Shown here piece after piece: positions 35,001 through 42,328 of a stretch of 47,717 bases of DNA. Positions within the stretch are counted from its first letter, which is position 1; every line of letters starts with the position of its first letter. A program made the translations under genes and the position numbers. The stretch is from Beijerinckia sp. L45 (lineage in GTDB: Bacteria; Pseudomonadota; Alphaproteobacteria; Rhizobiales; Beijerinckiaceae). The stretch is from assembly GCF_009765775.1 (NCBI RefSeq), contig NZ_LMUU01000068.1:27151-74867 (forward strand), given 5' to 3'. The notes under the pieces are model-generated. The model did no database searches and had not been told where the DNA came from. It worked only from the letters and a program-made list of their open reading frames with translations.

Positions 35001-37372
35001 GTCGTCAGGTTGCCCAGCGTCGTCGTGCTGAGCCCGGCGACCTGTGCTGCGCTCAAGCCCAGCGCCTGCGTCGGTGTCAGGGCTTGAAGCTCCGTCGCGG
35101 ACAGAAGGTTCAGCGACGTGCTGGAGAACGATGCGCTCTGCGTCGCGGTGAAGGCCGCGAGTTGATCGGCGGATAGATTGCCGAGCGCCGTCGTGCTGAG
35201 CGTGGAAATCTGCAGCGCCGAGAAGGACGCCGCGTTCAGCGCCTGGATCTCGGTCGCCGTCATCGCGGTCAGCTGCGTCGCGGTCAGACCGCGCATCTGC
35301 GTGGCGGTCAACGCCGACAGCTGAGTGGTCGTGAGATTACCGAGCGTCGTCGTGTTGAGCCCGGCGACCTGCGCCGCGGTCAGGCCCAGCGCCTGCGTCG
35401 GCGTCAGGGCCTGAAGCTCCGTCGCGGACAGGAGGTTCAGCGACGTCGTCGACAGCGCCGCGCTCTCGGTCGCGGTGAGCGCTGCAATCTGGTCGGACGA
35501 CAGATTGTTGAACGCCGTCGTGCTGAGGGTCGCGACCTGGGCGGCGGAGAAGGACGCGGCGTTCAGCGCCTGGATCTCGGTCGCCGTCATCGCCGTCAGC
35601 TGCGCCGAAGTCAGGCCGCGCATCTGGGTCGTGCTCAAGGCCGAAAGCTGGGTCGTCGTGAGGTTGCCGAGCGTCGTCGTGCTGAGGCCGGCAAGCTGCG
35701 TCGGCGTCAAAGCGAGCGCCTGGCTCGTTGTCAGCGCCTGGAGCTCGCTCGCCGGAAGGGCGTTGAGCGACGCCACGGAGAGCGCGGCGATCTGGCTCGT
35801 CGCCAGGGTTGCGAGCTGATCCGGGGTCAGGTTGCCGAGCGCCGTCGTGCTGAGACCGGCGACCTGCGTCGTCGAGAAGGCGGAGACGGTCAGCGCCTGG
35901 ATTTCGGTCGCCGACATCGCGGTCAGCTGCGCCGCACGGAGGCCGCGCACCTGGTTCGACGACAGCGCCGTGAGCTGGTCGGTCGTCAGGTTGTCCACCG
36001 TCGTCGCGGTGAGGCCGGCGATCTGCGTCGACGTCAAAGCAAGCGCCTGGGTCGGCGCGAGCGCCTGAAGTTCGGTCGCCGGGAGGCTGTTCAGCGCCAC
36101 CGTGGACAGCGCCGCGATCTGCGTCGACACCATCGCCGCGATCTGGTCCGCCGACAGGTTGCCGAAGGCCGTCGTACTGAGGCCGGCGATCTGCGTCGTC
36201 GACAGGGCGGCGACGTTCAGCGCCTGGATCTCGGTGACCGACATCGCGGTCAGCTGCGCCGCGCGCAGGCTGCGAACCTGGACCGTCGTCAGGGCTGCGA
36301 GCTGGTCGGTCGTCAGGTTGTCCACCGTCGTCGCGGTGAGACCGGCGATCTGCGTCGTCGTCAAGGCAAGGGCCTGCGCCGGCATCAGGGCCTGAAGCTC
36401 GGTCGCCGGGAGGCTGTTGAGCGCCGTGATGGACAGCGCCGCGACCTGCACCGGGGTCATGGCCAGAAGCTGGTCGGAGGACAGGTTGCCGAGCGCCGTG
36501 CTGCTGAGGCCGGCGACCTGCGTGGTCGACAGAGCCGTGACCGTCAGCGCCTGGATTTCGGTCGCCGACATCGCGGTCAGCTGCGCCGCGCTCAGGCCGC
36601 GAACCTGAAGCGTGGTCAGGGCCGCAAGCTGCGATGTCGTCAGATTGTCCACCGTCGTCGGGGTCAGGCCGGCGAGCTGCGTCGGCGTAAGGGCGAGGGC
36701 CTGGGTCGCAGACAGCGCCTGGAGTTCCGTCGCCGGCAGGGCGTTCAACGCCGAGACGGACAGGGCCGCGATCTGGCTTGGCGCCAGGGACTGCACCTGC
36801 GTCGAGGAGAGCTCCCCGATCTCGGTTGTGTTGAGCGATGCCACCTGGCTGGTGGAGAGATCGCGGACGGTCACGGCGATCAACTGGTCGAACGACAGCG
36901 CGTTGAGCTGGTTGGGCGACAGGGCGCGCACCTGGATGGTCGTCAGGCTGCCGAGCTGGGTCGTCGAGAGGTTCTGCAGCATCGTGCTGGTCAGGCCACT
37001 GATCTGGGTGGCGGTCATCGCATTGAGCTGGCTGGTGCTGAACCCCTGGATCCCCGTCGCAGTGAGATCGTTGATCTGGGCCGGGGTGAGTGCTGCGATC
37101 TGGTTGGTCGTGAAAGAGTCAGCGCCGTCGTTGGCGATCGCTTCGAAGTTTGGCAGCGTCATACCGCTCAGGGCAAGGGGCGCCAGAGCCGCGATCTGCG
37201 TCGTCGACAGCGCCTGCAGATCCGTCGTGCTGAGGATATTGAGTTCCGTCGACGTCAACGCGGCGATCTGCGTCGTGTCGAAGCTCTCCATGTCGGTCGG
37301 CGTCAGCTGCTGAAGCGTGGTCGCCGACAGGCGCGAGATCTGCGCAGCCGAGTAGGACGAAATCGAAGTCAT
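29066..37372 (-). CDS. Giant octapeptide-repeat protein, about 2,770 residues
   Basis: Nearly the whole protein is a tandem octapeptide with consensus L-[ST]-x-T-Q-[ILV]-x-x, about 340 copies. Leu, Thr, Ser, Ala, Gln, Ile and Gly make up almost everything. There is no Cys or Trp, and Lys is almost absent. About a third of residues are Ser or Thr. The N terminus (MTSISSYSAAQISRLSATTL) enters the repeat at once, with no signal peptide; the C terminus ends within the repeat. The N-terminal 1,400 residues follow a 109-residue higher-order unit and the C-terminal part a 136-residue unit. The ATG at 37372 is preferred over a TTG at 37441. A regular two-position hydrophobic pattern suggests a solenoid. 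Function is unknown; surface adhesin, matrix or scaffold protein are possibilities. A GT41 glycosyltransferase is divergent. Confidence 0.9.
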   Translation of the reverse strand: MTSISSYSAAQISRLSATTLQQLTPTDMESFDTTQIAALTSTELNILSTTDLQALSTTQIAALAPLALSGMTLPNFEAIANDGADSFTTNQIAALTPAQINDLTATGIQGFSTSQLNAMTATQISGLTSTMLQNLSTTQLGSLTTIQVRALSPNQLNALSFDQLIAVTVRDLSTSQVASLNTTEIGELSSTQVQSLAPSQIAALSVSALNALPATELQALSATQALALTPTQLAGLTPTTVDNLTTSQLAALTTLQVRGLSAAQLTAMSATEIQALTVTALSTTQVAGLSSTALGNLSSDQLLAMTPVQVAALSITALNSLPATELQALMPAQALALTTTQIAGLTATTVDNLTTDQLAALTTVQVRSLRAAQLTAMSVTEIQALNVAALSTTQIAGLSTTAFGNLSADQIAAMVSTQIAALSTVALNSLPATELQALAPTQALALTSTQIAGLTATTVDNLTTDQLTALSSNQVRGLRAAQLTAMSATEIQALTVSAFSTTQVAGLSTTALGNLTPDQLATLATSQIAALSVASLNALPASELQALTTSQALALTPTQLAGLSTTTLGNLTTTQLSALSTTQMRGLTSAQLTAMTATEIQALNAASFSAAQVATLSTTAFNNLSSDQIAALTATESAALSTTSLNLLSATELQALTPTQALGLTAAQVAGLNTTTLGNLTTTQLSALTATQMRGLTATQLTAMTATEIQALNAASFSALQISTLSTTALGNLSADQLAAFTATQSASFSSTSLNLLSATELQALTPTQALGLSAAQVAGLSTTTLGNLTTTQLSALTSTQVRGLTSTQLTAMTATEIQALNASSLTALQISTLSTTALGNLSSDQLAALTATQSASFSSTSLNNLPATELQALTPTQALGLTAIQVAGLTTTTLGNLTTTQLSALTSTQVRGLTSTQLTTMTATEIQALNAAAFSAGQVTSFSTTAFGNLSSDQLAVLTATESAALSTTSLNSLSATQIQALNTTQNLALTSVQLAGLSMTTLNNLTTTQLSALTTTQIRGLTSTQLTAMTATQIQLLDASAFSGTQVANFSTTTFANLSSDQLAALTATEAAALSTTSLNSLSATQIQALTTTQALALTALQIAGLTQSAIDGLSPAQLAALTTTQTRGFTSTQLTAMSATEIQTLSAPSFSAAQIASLSTTAFANLSADQLASLASTEIAALSTTSLNSLTPTQLQSLAGTQAAALTAAQVAGLTQTTVDGLTTTQIASLTSTQVRGLTSTQLTNMTATEIQALTAASLSAAQITNLSTTAFGNLTQTQIASLAATQIAALSTTSLNTLSPTELQALAVSQASSLTATQIGGLSQTTIDGLSTTQITSLTTTQTRGLTATQLTAMSATEIQALTATEFSTTQVANLSATAFGNLSATQLSQFTSTEIGAMSTTQIVALSPAQVAALNTTQIGGMTAVEVAALTTTQIAALAMTQLAALTVAGTAGVRDTQAAALTTTQLEALAATQIAALTSLALSGLTASEMAALTTNQIAALTASQVGTLTGTQLAGLSTTQIAALSVTAMTGLVASQIATLSAPQLNSLSRNQIQALSKTSIGGLTTSEIAALNTTQVSLLTATQIGGLSDTQMVSMTATQLGVLSTQQISGLSTTGISGLSAAQIAVLSTTQIAALTGTEVAGLAATQIAALSTTQIGAITSTGIGGLTGTQVAGLSATQLATLAGTQIVPLSATGIRGLTTTELTALSATQVAALTTSQMAVLTDTQMTALSTAQIGLLAATQIASLSTTAISGLATGQVAVLSATQVAALTSVELGAFAQTQIASLAPTQIASLTTTSIAGLITTQIGTLSSDQLAALAATQIAALSSSGVAGFTTGEIAALTAVQLAALKTTQMTALVDTQVAALSTAQIGGLTPQQIAALSTTGISGLTTAEITALSTTQAAALTMTQIAGLANTQVAALTADQIANLSSSQVAGLDPDSIGGLTTTDLSSLTTTQIRGLTSTLLGALSTTAISSLTPAQIAAMNTGELSGLTDTQAAVLSTTQLQALVGTQIAALSTTGISGLTTGSIAAMNATQIQALTATQMSALADTQMQALSADQLGDLSSTQLSGLSASAITALTTTEVGALSALQLRGFTPTQVALLTTAEIGALGTTQVAALTTTEIVGLTPTQLAVLTSTQFNALAATQIAALSATSIGGLTETQIATLSTTQFGALTAAQIGGLSDFQIDALTTAQIGMINTTQVAGLTMTAVAELSAVQIGALTTTALRSLPTTAIGGLTATQIATLTSTQLASIRPTQIAALSTTAISGLGPDEIAALTTTQFSSFSATGIAALSATQFASLTTTQVGLLSTPELAAMTATQVAGLSDTQIATLSSTQFQALSTTGIGGLTATQLGDMTTLQFGTLTATQIGGLSTTAIAGMTTTQLASISATQLTSFTSTAIGALTATQFGTLNTTQFGQLTPAEIGGLTVTDVASLSTLQLGVLSAAQIAALSTTGVGGLSPTQIAAMTSTQIGALAATQIAALSTTAIASLTTTEIAGLTATQFGSLSASGIAALTPAQFSSLNTTQIGLLSSTEIGGLTATQVAGLTSTQFSAFTATQIGAISSLGVVGLTATQIGALTGTQFAGLASTQIAVLSATEIGAMSTTQIAALTADQVAGLLRVQIRALATTQLNALTTTQIGALAATQVVNLTTTEFGAFTSTQFSALTATQIAGVGIPTLNDLDAGVFNAFNANQLSGLTTTQIAGLSATAISGLATTTLEELNGVQISAFTSTQIAGMTAAQMAALNDAAS
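30047..32998 (-). repeat. 408-bp higher-order repeat (17 octads) inside the giant gene
   Basis: Octads in which Gln is replaced by Gly, Ser or Ala (for example STTGISGL) recur at fixed intervals. Their DNA counterpart (GCCGCTGAT type) starts at 31271, 31679, 32087 and 32495, exactly 408 bp apart, with diverged copies in phase at 30047, 30455, 30863 and 32903. 408 bp is 136 residues or 17 octads. Sub-spacing within a unit is 6, 4 and 7 octads in the central units. Confidence 0.8.
33283..36879 (-). repeat. 327-bp higher-order repeat, 11 copies, inside the giant gene
   Basis: The block GGATCTCGGT (or close variants) recurs at 33283, 33610, 33937, 34264, 34591, 34918, 35245, 35572, 35899, 36226 and 36553, each exactly 327 bp from the last. 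One unit is 109 residues: twelve octads plus one 13-residue element (LNAxxFSAxQVxx type), so the octad phase is broken once per unit. The copies at 34.5-35.9 kb are nearly identical, which points to recent amplification. Confidence 0.9.
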
Positions 37373-37477
37373 GAAGCAGTCCCGCCGATATCGATCCGGT
37401 GCCGCCCCCGGGCAACCAATCAGTCGCCCAGACAGGCTCAATCATTCATCGAGTCGCAAGGCGTCGATACCGATTCG

Positions 37478-37493
37478 TTAACATGAGGCTAAC
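37478..37493. promoter_or_regulatory. CtrA-like box (one mismatch) between giant repeat gene and GT41
   Basis: The sequence reads TTAA, 7 bases, CTAAC; the CtrA consensus is TTAA-N7-TTAAC. It lies in the 250-base divergent region, 106 bases before the repeat-protein start and 130 before the GT41 start. Binding by CtrA is inferred from the match only. Confidence 0.5.
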
Positions 37494-37622
37494 AGGTTCG
37501 GGTCGGGAATGCCTCGAACTCACAGGTTTTTTACGTTGCGGAATCGCGGAGCGCGCCTTCCACGTTCCATCCGCGGAGGATCTGGGTCATAGCTCCGGCC
37601 CGCGCGCCCTGCAAAGTGATCA

Positions 37623-39674
37623 ATGTTAAGTGGACCGATAATGGCCGGCATTCCCGTGGAACACATTGCAATCGGCCAGCTCTTCGCCCTCGCGGAGCAG
37701 TACAAGGCGGCCGGCCACAAAGCGGCATCGGTCGAACTCTACAAAAGCTGGATCGCATACCATCCGGACGACCCGTTCCTCTATGCCGCCTATTTCAATT
37801 ACGGGACGACCCTCAACGATCTGAAGGATCGTTTCGGCGCGATCAACGCGTTCCGCGATTCGGCGCGGCTGAAACCGGACTTCTACCAGGCCCATCTCAG
37901 CCTTGGGCTGACGTTGGAGCAGATCGGCCGCAAGGGCGAAGCCATTACGGAATGGCTGGGGGTGGCGAGCGCGCTCGCCCTCGTCAACGGCGAGACGGTG
38001 GCGCACCGGATTTATGCGCTTGAGCAGATCGGCCGCGTTCTCGAGTCCCTCGATCGCGACGGCCCGGCGGAAGATGCCCTACGGCAGCGTCTCGAGCTCG
38101 GCACGGACGACAAGGTCATTCAGCATTGGATCGCGCTCCGGATGCGCCAGTGCAAATGGCCGGTGTTGACGGAAACCGATCGGATGAAGCGGCGCAGCCT
38201 GCTGTCCGGCATATCGCCGCTGTCGCTTGCCGCCTTCGCCGACGATCCGATGTTTCAGCTCGCCACGGCCTATCGCTACAACAAGGCGCTGATCGGCGCG
38301 CAAAAGGGCGCGCGACGCTGGGCTGTGCCGGGCATGTCGTCACCGGATCGAAAGTTGCGGATCGGCTATGTCTCGTCCGACCTGCGGGAACATGCCGTCG
38401 GCTTCTCCATGGCCGACGTTCTCGCGCTGCACGATCGCGACAGGTTCGAGATCTACGCCTATTACTGCGGCATCGAGAACGACGACTCGACCAAGCTGCG
38501 GATTAAGGCCTCTGTCGATCAATGGTTTGATATCGACGCTCTCAGCGACGAACAGGTCTGCCTGCAGATCGAGGCTGACGCGATCGATATTCTGATCGAT
38601 CTCAACGGCTACACCAAGGGCGCGCGAACGCGGGTATTCGCCTTGCGGCCGGCGCCGATCGCAGTGAATTGGTTTGGCTACCCCTGCACGATGGGAAGCC
38701 CCTATCACCATTACATCATCGCGGATGCCCAGGTCGTGCCGCCCGATGCGGAGCGCTTCTACTCGGAAACGGTTGTGCGCCTGCCGTGCTACCAGCCCAA
38801 CGACCGCAACAGAGTGGTGTCGTCCCGCAAGCCAACCCGCGCGGAAGAGGGGCTGCCGGAAACCGGGTTCGTCTTCTGCTGCCTGAACGGCCTGCAGAAA
38901 CTCACCGAAATCACGTTCGGCCGCTGGATGATCATCCTTGCCGCGGTGCCCGACAGCGTGCTGTGGCTGCTCGGCGGCACGCCGGACACCCAGGAGCGTC
39001 TGCGCGGGTTGGCGGCTGGCGCCGGGATCGCGCCGGAGCGCCTCGTCTTCGCCGGGAAGATCGCCAATCCCGACCATCTCGCGCGCTACGCGCTGGCCGA
39101 CCTGTTTCTCGACAACCTGCCCTACGGTGCCCACACCACGGCCGCGGACGCGCTGTGGATGGGACTACCGGTCCTCACGGTCGCCGGCCGCAGCTTTGCC
39201 TCGCGCGTCTGTTCGAGCCTCGTCAGCGCGGCCGGTCTCGGCGATCTGATCTGCCCCAACCCCGACATTTACATGGCCCGCGCCATCGCGCTCGGGCGCA
39301 CGCCCGACGCAATTCAGACTTTGAAGGCACGGCTCGCCGCCCAGCGCGATTCCTGCCTGCTGTTCGACACGCCGCGCCTGGTGGCGCATCTGGAGGATCT
39401 GTATCGGCAGATGTGGAGCGCTTTCGAACGAGGCGCCCTGCCGTCGCCCGAGCTCGCCAATCTCGACACGTATCACGCCATCGGCACGAGCCTCGATATC
39501 GAGAGCGTCGAGCTTCTGAGCGACGAGGCCTATCGCGCGCTGTACGCCGAAAAGCTCGCGGATTGGGATGCGACCTACCCGATCCGACCCGACACGAGAT
39601 TGTGGCCGGGGCCAAACGAGTCGGGCGTCTCCGACCTCCAGAGCATTTTCCACAAAGGTCGCAGACTTTTGTGA
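37623..39674 (+). CDS. SPINDLY-type O-GlcNAc transferase-like GT41 with TPRs
   Basis: The protein has 683 residues. Residues 15-130 contain TPR-like helices (AAYFNYGTTLNDLKDRFGAI, then AHLSLGLTLEQIGRKGEAI). Residues 238-640 are the GT41 domain: RIGYVSSDLREHAVGF with the family histidine, DILIDLNGYTKGARTRVFALRPAPIAVNWFGYPCTMG as one block, a FCCLNGLQKLTE stretch with the conserved lysine, and YGAHTTAADALWMGLPVLT. GT41 enzymes transfer GlcNAc or another sugar from UDP donors to Ser/Thr (or Asn) in cytoplasmic proteins. The usual NNFYK motif is NGLQK here. A start at 37641 is also possible. It is divergent from the giant Ser/Thr-rich protein, an obvious potential acceptor. Confidence 0.93.
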   Translation: MLSGPIMAGIPVEHIAIGQLFALAEQYKAAGHKAASVELYKSWIAYHPDDPFLYAAYFNYGTTLNDLKDRFGAINAFRDSARLKPDFYQAHLSLGLTLEQIGRKGEAITEWLGVASALALVNGETVAHRIYALEQIGRVLESLDRDGPAEDALRQRLELGTDDKVIQHWIALRMRQCKWPVLTETDRMKRRSLLSGISPLSLAAFADDPMFQLATAYRYNKALIGAQKGARRWAVPGMSSPDRKLRIGYVSSDLREHAVGFSMADVLALHDRDRFEIYAYYCGIENDDSTKLRIKASVDQWFDIDALSDEQVCLQIEADAIDILIDLNGYTKGARTRVFALRPAPIAVNWFGYPCTMGSPYHHYIIADAQVVPPDAERFYSETVVRLPCYQPNDRNRVVSSRKPTRAEEGLPETGFVFCCLNGLQKLTEITFGRWMIILAAVPDSVLWLLGGTPDTQERLRGLAAGAGIAPERLVFAGKIANPDHLARYALADLFLDNLPYGAHTTAADALWMGLPVLTVAGRSFASRVCSSLVSAAGLGDLICPNPDIYMARAIALGRTPDAIQTLKARLAAQRDSCLLFDTPRLVAHLEDLYRQMWSAFERGALPSPELANLDTYHAIGTSLDIESVELLSDEAYRALYAEKLADWDATYPIRPDTRLWPGPNESGVSDLQSIFHKGRRLL

Positions 39675-39703
39675 TCGATAAAATGCTCTAACTTTTCGAG
39701 GAG

Positions 39704-39753
39704 AGAGCGATTTCTGATCGCTTTAGTGATTCCACCAAAGCGGAAAGCGCTCT
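39704..39753. repeat. Nested intergenic palindrome, likely bidirectional terminator
   Basis: The outer arms AGAGCGATTTC (39704-39714) and GAAAGCGCTCT (39743-39753) pair with one mismatch. The inner arms CGCTTT (39719-39724) and AAAGCG (39737-39742) pair perfectly. It lies between the convergent GT41 and chemoreceptor genes and overlaps the chemoreceptor stop codon. Its composition resembles the short palindromic repeats scattered in Hyphomicrobiales genomes. Confidence 0.6.
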
Positions 39754-41527
39754 AAGTCCCGACCGCCACCAGCGCCGCGGCCCGATTGATGCGGAAGCGC
39801 CCGACGATGCTGGTCAAGGCCTGCGTCTCATGCTGCAGGGCATGCGCGGCGGTCGAGGCCTCCTCGACCATGGCGGCGCTGCGCTGAATCCCGTGGTCCA
39901 TTTCGGTGACCGCGATATTGATCTCGGCGAGACCCGTCGCCTGCTCGTGCGACGACGCGGAGATCGCGCGCAGCAGCTCGGCCATGTCGGCCACCTTGTC
40001 GATGATGCCGCGCAAGGCGACGCCCGTCGCGCCGACCAGCGCGACGCCGTTCTCGACCTGGGCGTTCGACACGGCCATCAGGTTCTCGATCTCCTTCGCG
40101 GCTTCGCCGGAACGCTGCGCCAGATTGCGCACCTCCGCCGCCACCACGGAAAAGCCGCGGCCGGCGTCTCCGGCGCGAGCGGCCTCGATCTCGGCATTGA
40201 GAGACAACAGATTGGTCTGATACGCGATGTCGTTGATGACGCCGGCGATCCGGCGGATCTGCCGCGACGACGCCTTGATCTGCCCCATGGCTTCGACGGC
40301 GTTCTGGACGACGACACCGGACGTCTCGGCGGCGCCACGCGTGGCGGCGACCACGGCAGCAACTTCGCCGGCGCCGACGGCCATCCGCGTCACCGTCGCG
40401 GTGATCAGGTTCAACGCTGCCGCCGTCTGCTCCAGGCTTGCCGCCTGCTGCACCGCGCGTTTGGACAGGTCGTCCGACGCTTCGGCGATGTCGTCGGAGC
40501 CGGACCCGATGATGCCGATCGCCCTGATGATCGTCGCCAGCGCCTCCTCCAGGCTGGAGGCAGTCACATTGAAATCCCCGCGGAGCTTCTCGTAGTCGTC
40601 GCTGAAGGCGCGATCCAGACGTCCGGTCAGATCGCCTTGCGACAGGCGATCCAGGCCCACCGCGAGGGCTGCCACCACGATCTTCTGCTGATTCAGCACC
40701 GCCGCGCGGACCACCTCGGACTGTTTCAGCCGCAAGCCGTTCTCCTTGAAGATCTGGACGGCCGCCGCCATCTGCCCGATCTCGTCGCGGCGACCGGTAT
40801 CGCCGATCATCGTCGAATAATCGTCGCGGCCAAGCCGCATCATGCTGTGCGACAGCGCCTTCAACGGGCGAAGCACCCAGAGACTGATCGTCGCGTAGCC
40901 GCCGACGAGGGCGAGCCCCAGAAGTCCGAGATTCATGACGTAGGTGATGGCGACGGTTCGATCGCTGGCGGCGATCAAACGAAGCTTGCCGGCGTCGGCG
41001 GACGCCAGCACACGATTGGTTTCCGCAGCCAGCATCTTCACGAAGGCGACGAACGCCGGGCGGCAGGTCTCGAGAAACTCGGCCTGCGCGGCGAGCGCCG
41101 ACGCGGAATCGTTGCCATGCGATCCTTCGGCGACCGCCGCTGCGCAAGTGGCGTCGATGATCGCCAATCCCTGACGAAGCGCGGCTTCGAAGGCCGCCGC
41201 TTGCTCTGGGTCGGCCGTCTTCGCCCGGCTCATCAAGTCGATAAAGGAAGCGCGCGCCGCCAACAGGTCGGTCAGGGCCTGTTTGTTGCCCTGATCGGTC
41301 GTGACAACGTCGAGATAACTAATCGCAACGCGCGCTTCATTGAGGGCAAGATCGGCTCGGGCCAACAGTACGGCGGCCGTCCCTTGCTGATCGATGACGG
41401 CGCTATAGGCCGCGCTCAAATCCCGCATCTGTGACGTAGAGAAAGCCGCCGAAGCAAAAGCAACGACGCCGAACATCAGAAGTACAATGAAGAATTTTAC
41501 AATAATCGGAGCATTGCTAATCGGCAT
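39752..41527 (-). CDS. Methyl-accepting chemotaxis protein
   Basis: The receptor has about 591 residues. Transmembrane segment 1 is at about 8-28 ([20 protein letters not shown]). A periplasmic four-helix-bundle-like sensor region follows to about 190, then transmembrane segment 2 ([20 protein letters not shown]). HAMP follows, then the long signalling coiled coil. The hairpin tip is recognisable as [20 protein letters not shown] followed by [24 protein letters not shown] lies 7 bases before the ATG at 41527. No C-terminal CheR-binding pentapeptide is present. The ligand cannot be predicted. It is convergent with the GT41 gene and has no other chemotaxis genes nearby. Confidence 0.94.
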   Translation of the reverse strand: MPISNAPIIVKFFIVLLMFGVVAFASAAFSTSQMRDLSAAYSAVIDQQGTAAVLLARADLALNEARVAISYLDVVTTDQGNKQALTDLLAARASFIDLMSRAKTADPEQAAAFEAALRQGLAIIDATCAAAVAEGSHGNDSASALAAQAEFLETCRPAFVAFVKMLAAETNRVLASADAGKLRLIAASDRTVAITYVMNLGLLGLALVGGYATISLWVLRPLKALSHSMMRLGRDDYSTMIGDTGRRDEIGQMAAAVQIFKENGLRLKQSEVVRAAVLNQQKIVVAALAVGLDRLSQGDLTGRLDRAFSDDYEKLRGDFNVTASSLEEALATIIRAIGIIGSGSDDIAEASDDLSKRAVQQAASLEQTAAALNLITATVTRMAVGAGEVAAVVAATRGAAETSGVVVQNAVEAMGQIKASSRQIRRIAGVINDIAYQTNLLSLNAEIEAARAGDAGRGFSVVAAEVRNLAQRSGEAAKEIENLMAVSNAQVENGVALVGATGVALRGIIDKVADMAELLRAISASSHEQATGLAEINIAVTEMDHGIQRSAAMVEEASTAAHALQHETQALTSIVGRFRINRAAALVAVGT

Positions 41528-41979
41528 TTTGCGGCCTCGACGAGCCGCGTTAACGCGATCCAACTATGCATACGATACCACAAATGTTAATAATCATGGT
41601 TGTGAAAGGTGAGTTTTATCAGGGTAATGGGTTGATATTCCCACCCGTGTTTTCCGGTCGGCGCACCATGGTTTTTAACAGCGGAACCCAAATTGCGATT
41701 TCGTCGAAGAAGGTTTTTGTGTCGACACGACAGTCACCATTTCGGTAACGGCGCATCCAACCGCCTGTCGTGGACATTTTCCGAGGTGGGAGCGACGACA
41801 TAATCTTGATGGCAATCTCAATTCGCGCGCGAAGTGCAGATGATGCGAGGGCGTTTCGAGGATCGAGAGGATGGTGATCCTGCCGAGATCTCGGAGCGAG
41901 GGATGATCACTGACGCAGCCCAGTTGCCTCGCGATGATGTTCCGTCTATGTTCCTTAGCTTAAGCGCGGGACCAAGACC
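41528..41979. other. AT-richer intergenic region between chemoreceptor and small gene
   Basis: No gene is supported. The part from 41566 to 41720 is AT-rich and likely holds the chemoreceptor promoter on the minus strand. There is a perfect 10-bp palindrome, GTGTCGACAC, at 41719-41728. GTTAAC at 41549-41554 could be a CtrA half site, but the second half does not match. Confidence 0.45.
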
Positions 41980-42234
41980 ATGGCTGCCATCACCAACTAC
42001 ATCATCCTGCCGTTTCTCCTCGACAAGCGGGGCAAGCTGAAGCCAGGCACGGCACAAAAGGCGAAGGATTGCGGCAAGGCGATCGCCGCGGCGGAGCGGA
42101 TGGCCGGCCAATATGCCGGCATCGTCGTCCTCGAGGAACAGTGCGACCCCGAGCAGGACATCTTCGCCGAGCCAAAACTGATCCGCGCGATCGGGCGTGT
42201 GCCGGAAGAGATGATCGAACAGCTGGCCGCGTGA
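41980..42234 (+). CDS. Small conserved-looking hypothetical protein, 84 residues
   Basis: No family was recognised. The protein is cytoplasmic: an N-terminal hydrophobic stretch (MAAITNYIILPFLLDKRGKL) is too short and polar for an anchor. A helix rich in Ala and Lys follows, then an acidic stretch (LEEQCDPEQDIFAEPKLI). Codon use and composition match neighbouring genes. The ribosome binding site (GGGACCAAG) is weak. It lies alone between the chemoreceptor and the DUF920 gene, with a CtrA-type box directly after its stop. Confidence 0.6.
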   Translation: MAAITNYIILPFLLDKRGKLKPGTAQKAKDCGKAIAAAERMAGQYAGIVVLEEQCDPEQDIFAEPKLIRAIGRVPEEMIEQLAA

Positions 42235-42250
42235 GCCGGCCGTCTGGCGG

Positions 42251-42266
42251 TTAACTAATAATTAAC
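42251..42266. promoter_or_regulatory. Perfect CtrA-type box TTAA-N7-TTAAC
   Basis: TTAA at 42251-42254, seven bases, then TTAAC at 42262-42266 is an exact match to the full CtrA recognition site of alphaproteobacteria. It lies 62 bases before the start of the DUF920 peptidase gene. The flanking GG and CC make it a symmetrical inverted repeat (42249-42267). In vivo binding is inference. Confidence 0.7.
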
Positions 42267-42328
42267 CAATCGATTGACGCGGCACCATCGCTGCGCCCAA
42301 ATACCGCCATCAGGTTGGAGGCGGGTCT

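Noticed and set aside
29096-37313. Many long plus-strand open frames opposite the giant gene
   Set aside because: They are the antisense of a repeat with biased codons, which leaves other frames without stops. They have no leader, no ribosome binding sites and Arg- or Cys-rich products.
29066-37372. CRISPR-like regular repeats
   Set aside because: The 24-, 327- and 408-bp periods are coding, in frame with one protein, and there are no unique spacers or cas genes.
29066-37372. Ice-nucleation or antifreeze protein
   Set aside because: The octad length and TxT pattern recall these, but the AGYGSTxT consensus and the 16/48-residue hierarchy are absent.
41549-41564. GTTAAC as a fourth CtrA box before the chemoreceptor gene
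   Set aside because: Only one half matches; the second half (CAACT) has too many differences.
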